From: Bacteroidota bacterium
Lineage (GTDB): Bacteria > Bacteroidota > Bacteroidia > Chitinophagales > Chitinophagaceae
NCBI GenBank assembly: GCA_013286305.1
Contig: JABDFW010000002.1
Location: forward strand, 1 to 64,000
Direction: 5' to 3'
DNA length: 64,000 bases
Shown here piece by piece: positions 62,914 to 64,000 of the stretch. Both the position numbers and the translations under genes were made by a program. The notes beneath the pieces were generated by a model. It was not told the DNA's origin. It worked only from the letters and a program-made list of their open reading frames with translations, and searched no databases. Each line of letters begins with the position of its first letter. Positions within the stretch are counted from its first letter, which is position 1.

Positions 62914-63680
62914 ATTTCAGGAACTCGAATATACTTTTTATTGGCCTGCTGGCGTTGCTTATTGCGGCCAATTTTGTGTATGCTATTCCTGTTTATGTTT
63001 ATATCATCCTTGGCTGTGTCTATTTATCGCGGCTTTTTTATGGCTGCTATCATGTGGGGTCAAACTTTTTCATCCCAATTGTTTGTTCGATCAAAACTCA
63101 AAAAAAAATTATTGCACTTAGTTTTGACGATGGCCCCGATGCCATAAACACCCCAAATATTTTGCAACTACTTAAAAATAATAACGCGAAAGCAACTTTT
63201 TTTTGCATTGGAAGCAAGATAGAGGAGAATAAAGCGATATTACAACAAACCTATGATGAAGGGCATATTATTGGCAACCATAGTTTCTCCCATCAATTTT
63301 GGTTTGATATGCTCTCAAAAAACGAAATGATAGCCGAGCTGGCCATGACAGATGAAGTGATTAGCAAAGTAATTGACAAAACACCCAAACTTTTCAGGCC
63401 ACCTTACGGCGTTACAAACCCAAACCTCGCAAAAGCTATTGTTGATGGTAAATATACTCCCGTGGGATGGAGTGTACGCTCTTTGGATACCGTAATAAAA
63501 GACGAGCAGAAACTCTTAAAAAAAGTGATCAATAAATTAAAACCGGGGGCGGTCTTTTTGTTTCATGATACCAGCGCGACAACATTGGCCATATTGCCCG
63601 CCTTTTTAAAATATGTTAAGTCAAACGGGTATGAAATAGCCCGGCTTGATGAGATGCTAAATTTACAAGCTTATGCGTAA
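62907..63680 (+). CDS. Polysaccharide deacetylase (NodB-domain) protein
   Basis: There are 257 residues from the ATG at 62907. The frame is open from 62730, but that part overlaps the CLF gene. Two N-terminal membrane segments (about 10-50) precede a carbohydrate esterase 4 domain with the metal motif LSFDDGPD, HSFSHQFW and RPPYG. NodB-type enzymes remove acetyl groups from N-acetylated sugars in glycans. A role within pigment or lipid modification is possible but not shown. The stop codon overlaps the next start by 8 bp. Confidence 0.92.
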   Translation: MLNFRNSNILFIGLLALLIAANFVYAIPVYVYIILGCVYLSRLFYGCYHVGSNFFIPIVCSIKTQKKIIALSFDDGPDAINTPNILQLLKNNNAKATFFCIGSKIEENKAILQQTYDEGHIIGNHSFSHQFWFDMLSKNEMIAELAMTDEVISKVIDKTPKLFRPPYGVTNPNLAKAIVDGKYTPVGWSVRSLDTVIKDEQKLLKKVINKLKPGAVFLFHDTSATTLAILPAFLKYVKSNGYEIARLDEMLNLQAYA

Positions 63681-64000
63681 AATAATTTTGGCCCTTTGTA
63701 TGATCATTTCAGTGCCCGCGTTAAATGCCCAGCCTGCCGGTTATACACCCATAAAAGACCTTGCAAATTTTAAAGAGCAGTTTACAGTAATTGCGCAAAA
63801 AACAGAAACGATCAAGAGCGATTTTACACAGGAGAAAAACCTGTCGATGCTTTCTGAAAAAATTATTTCCAGGGGAAAATTTTGGTTCAAGAAAGATAAC
63901 CGGCTGCGTATGGAATATGATACGCCATTTAAATACCTGGTGATACTGAACAGTGGCAACATGTATATAAAAGACGATAAAAAAGAAACTACCGTTTCTT
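63673..64000 (+). CDS. LolA-like outer membrane lipoprotein carrier protein (3' end outside window)
   Basis: The first 109 residues are present. A signal peptide (1-20, MRKIILALCMIISVPALNAQ) is followed by a LolA-like beta domain with KTETIKSDFTQEKNLSML, GKFWFKKDNRLRMEYDTPF and LVILNSGNMYIKDD. LolA-like proteins shuttle hydrophobic cargo (lipoproteins, or lipids in related systems) through the periplasm. Homologues are common in aryl-polyene and flexirubin clusters, beside MMPL exporters. It overlaps the deacetylase gene by 8 bp, and the cluster clearly continues to the right. Confidence 0.88.
   Translation, partial: MRKIILALCMIISVPALNAQPAGYTPIKDLANFKEQFTVIAQKTETIKSDFTQEKNLSMLSEKIISRGKFWFKKDNRLRMEYDTPFKYLVILNSGNMYIKDDKKETTVS

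Overview
The window looks like a chromosome segment of a Bacteroidota bacterium, most likely family Chitinophagaceae (inferred). The evidence is a SusC-type receptor, several TonB receptors with an N-terminal carboxypeptidase-regulatory-like domain, a giant protein with a type IX secretion (T9SS) C-terminal signal, a flexirubin/aryl-polyene-type gene cluster, and many exact matches to the Bacteroidota -7 promoter box TAnnTTTG. Coding is dense and almost all products have recognisable families.

0-23.7 kb is mostly housekeeping and envelope genes. It holds a truncated SusC (left edge), miaA, a sigma-54-type response regulator, two TonB receptors around pdhB, purC, trhO, a penicillin-acylase family enzyme, bioF, a MarR regulator divergent from a third TonB receptor, a frameshifted secreted protein, lspA, a SAM hydroxide adenosyltransferase and an SDR.

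23.8-24.9 kb is the most unusual stretch. Four 73-bp tandem units, each copying the first two-thirds of tRNA-Lys(UUU), lead directly into an intact tRNA-Lys. A hairpin terminator and a tiny GIY-YIG nuclease gene follow. The nuclease gene ends by fusing into a second tRNA 3' half, followed by a second, truncated copy of the nuclease gene. The layout suggests a 334-bp mobile or duplicating module that splits tRNA genes in the D-arm.

25-43.5 kb is a surface region. It has an M13 metallopeptidase lipoprotein, then a four-gene minus-strand operon of three secreted phage tail-collar-like proteins and a 3074-residue T9SS cargo. Upstream lie a LuxR-type response regulator and a propeller/Y_Y_Y histidine kinase, with a cluster of TGTTTA palindromes between regulator and operon.

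43.6-64 kb (continuing past the right edge) is a two-armed flexirubin/aryl-polyene-like cluster read outward from a shared control region at about 53.7-53.85 kb. The left arm encodes a GT2-DUF2062 fusion, a trifunctional MMPL transporter/acyltransferase/methyltransferase, a CrtI-like oxidoreductase, a C45 acyltransferase, a cation/proton antiporter and AcpS. The right arm encodes FabG, ketosynthases, two ACPs, an LpxL-like acyltransferase, an ApeP-like hotdog protein, a thioesterase, a flavin-dependent halogenase-like enzyme, a chain-length-factor-like protein, a polysaccharide deacetylase and a LolA-like protein. Together they would build, modify, acylate and export a polyene pigment. The aryl-starter genes (DarA/DarB, ammonia-lyase, ligase) are not in the window.
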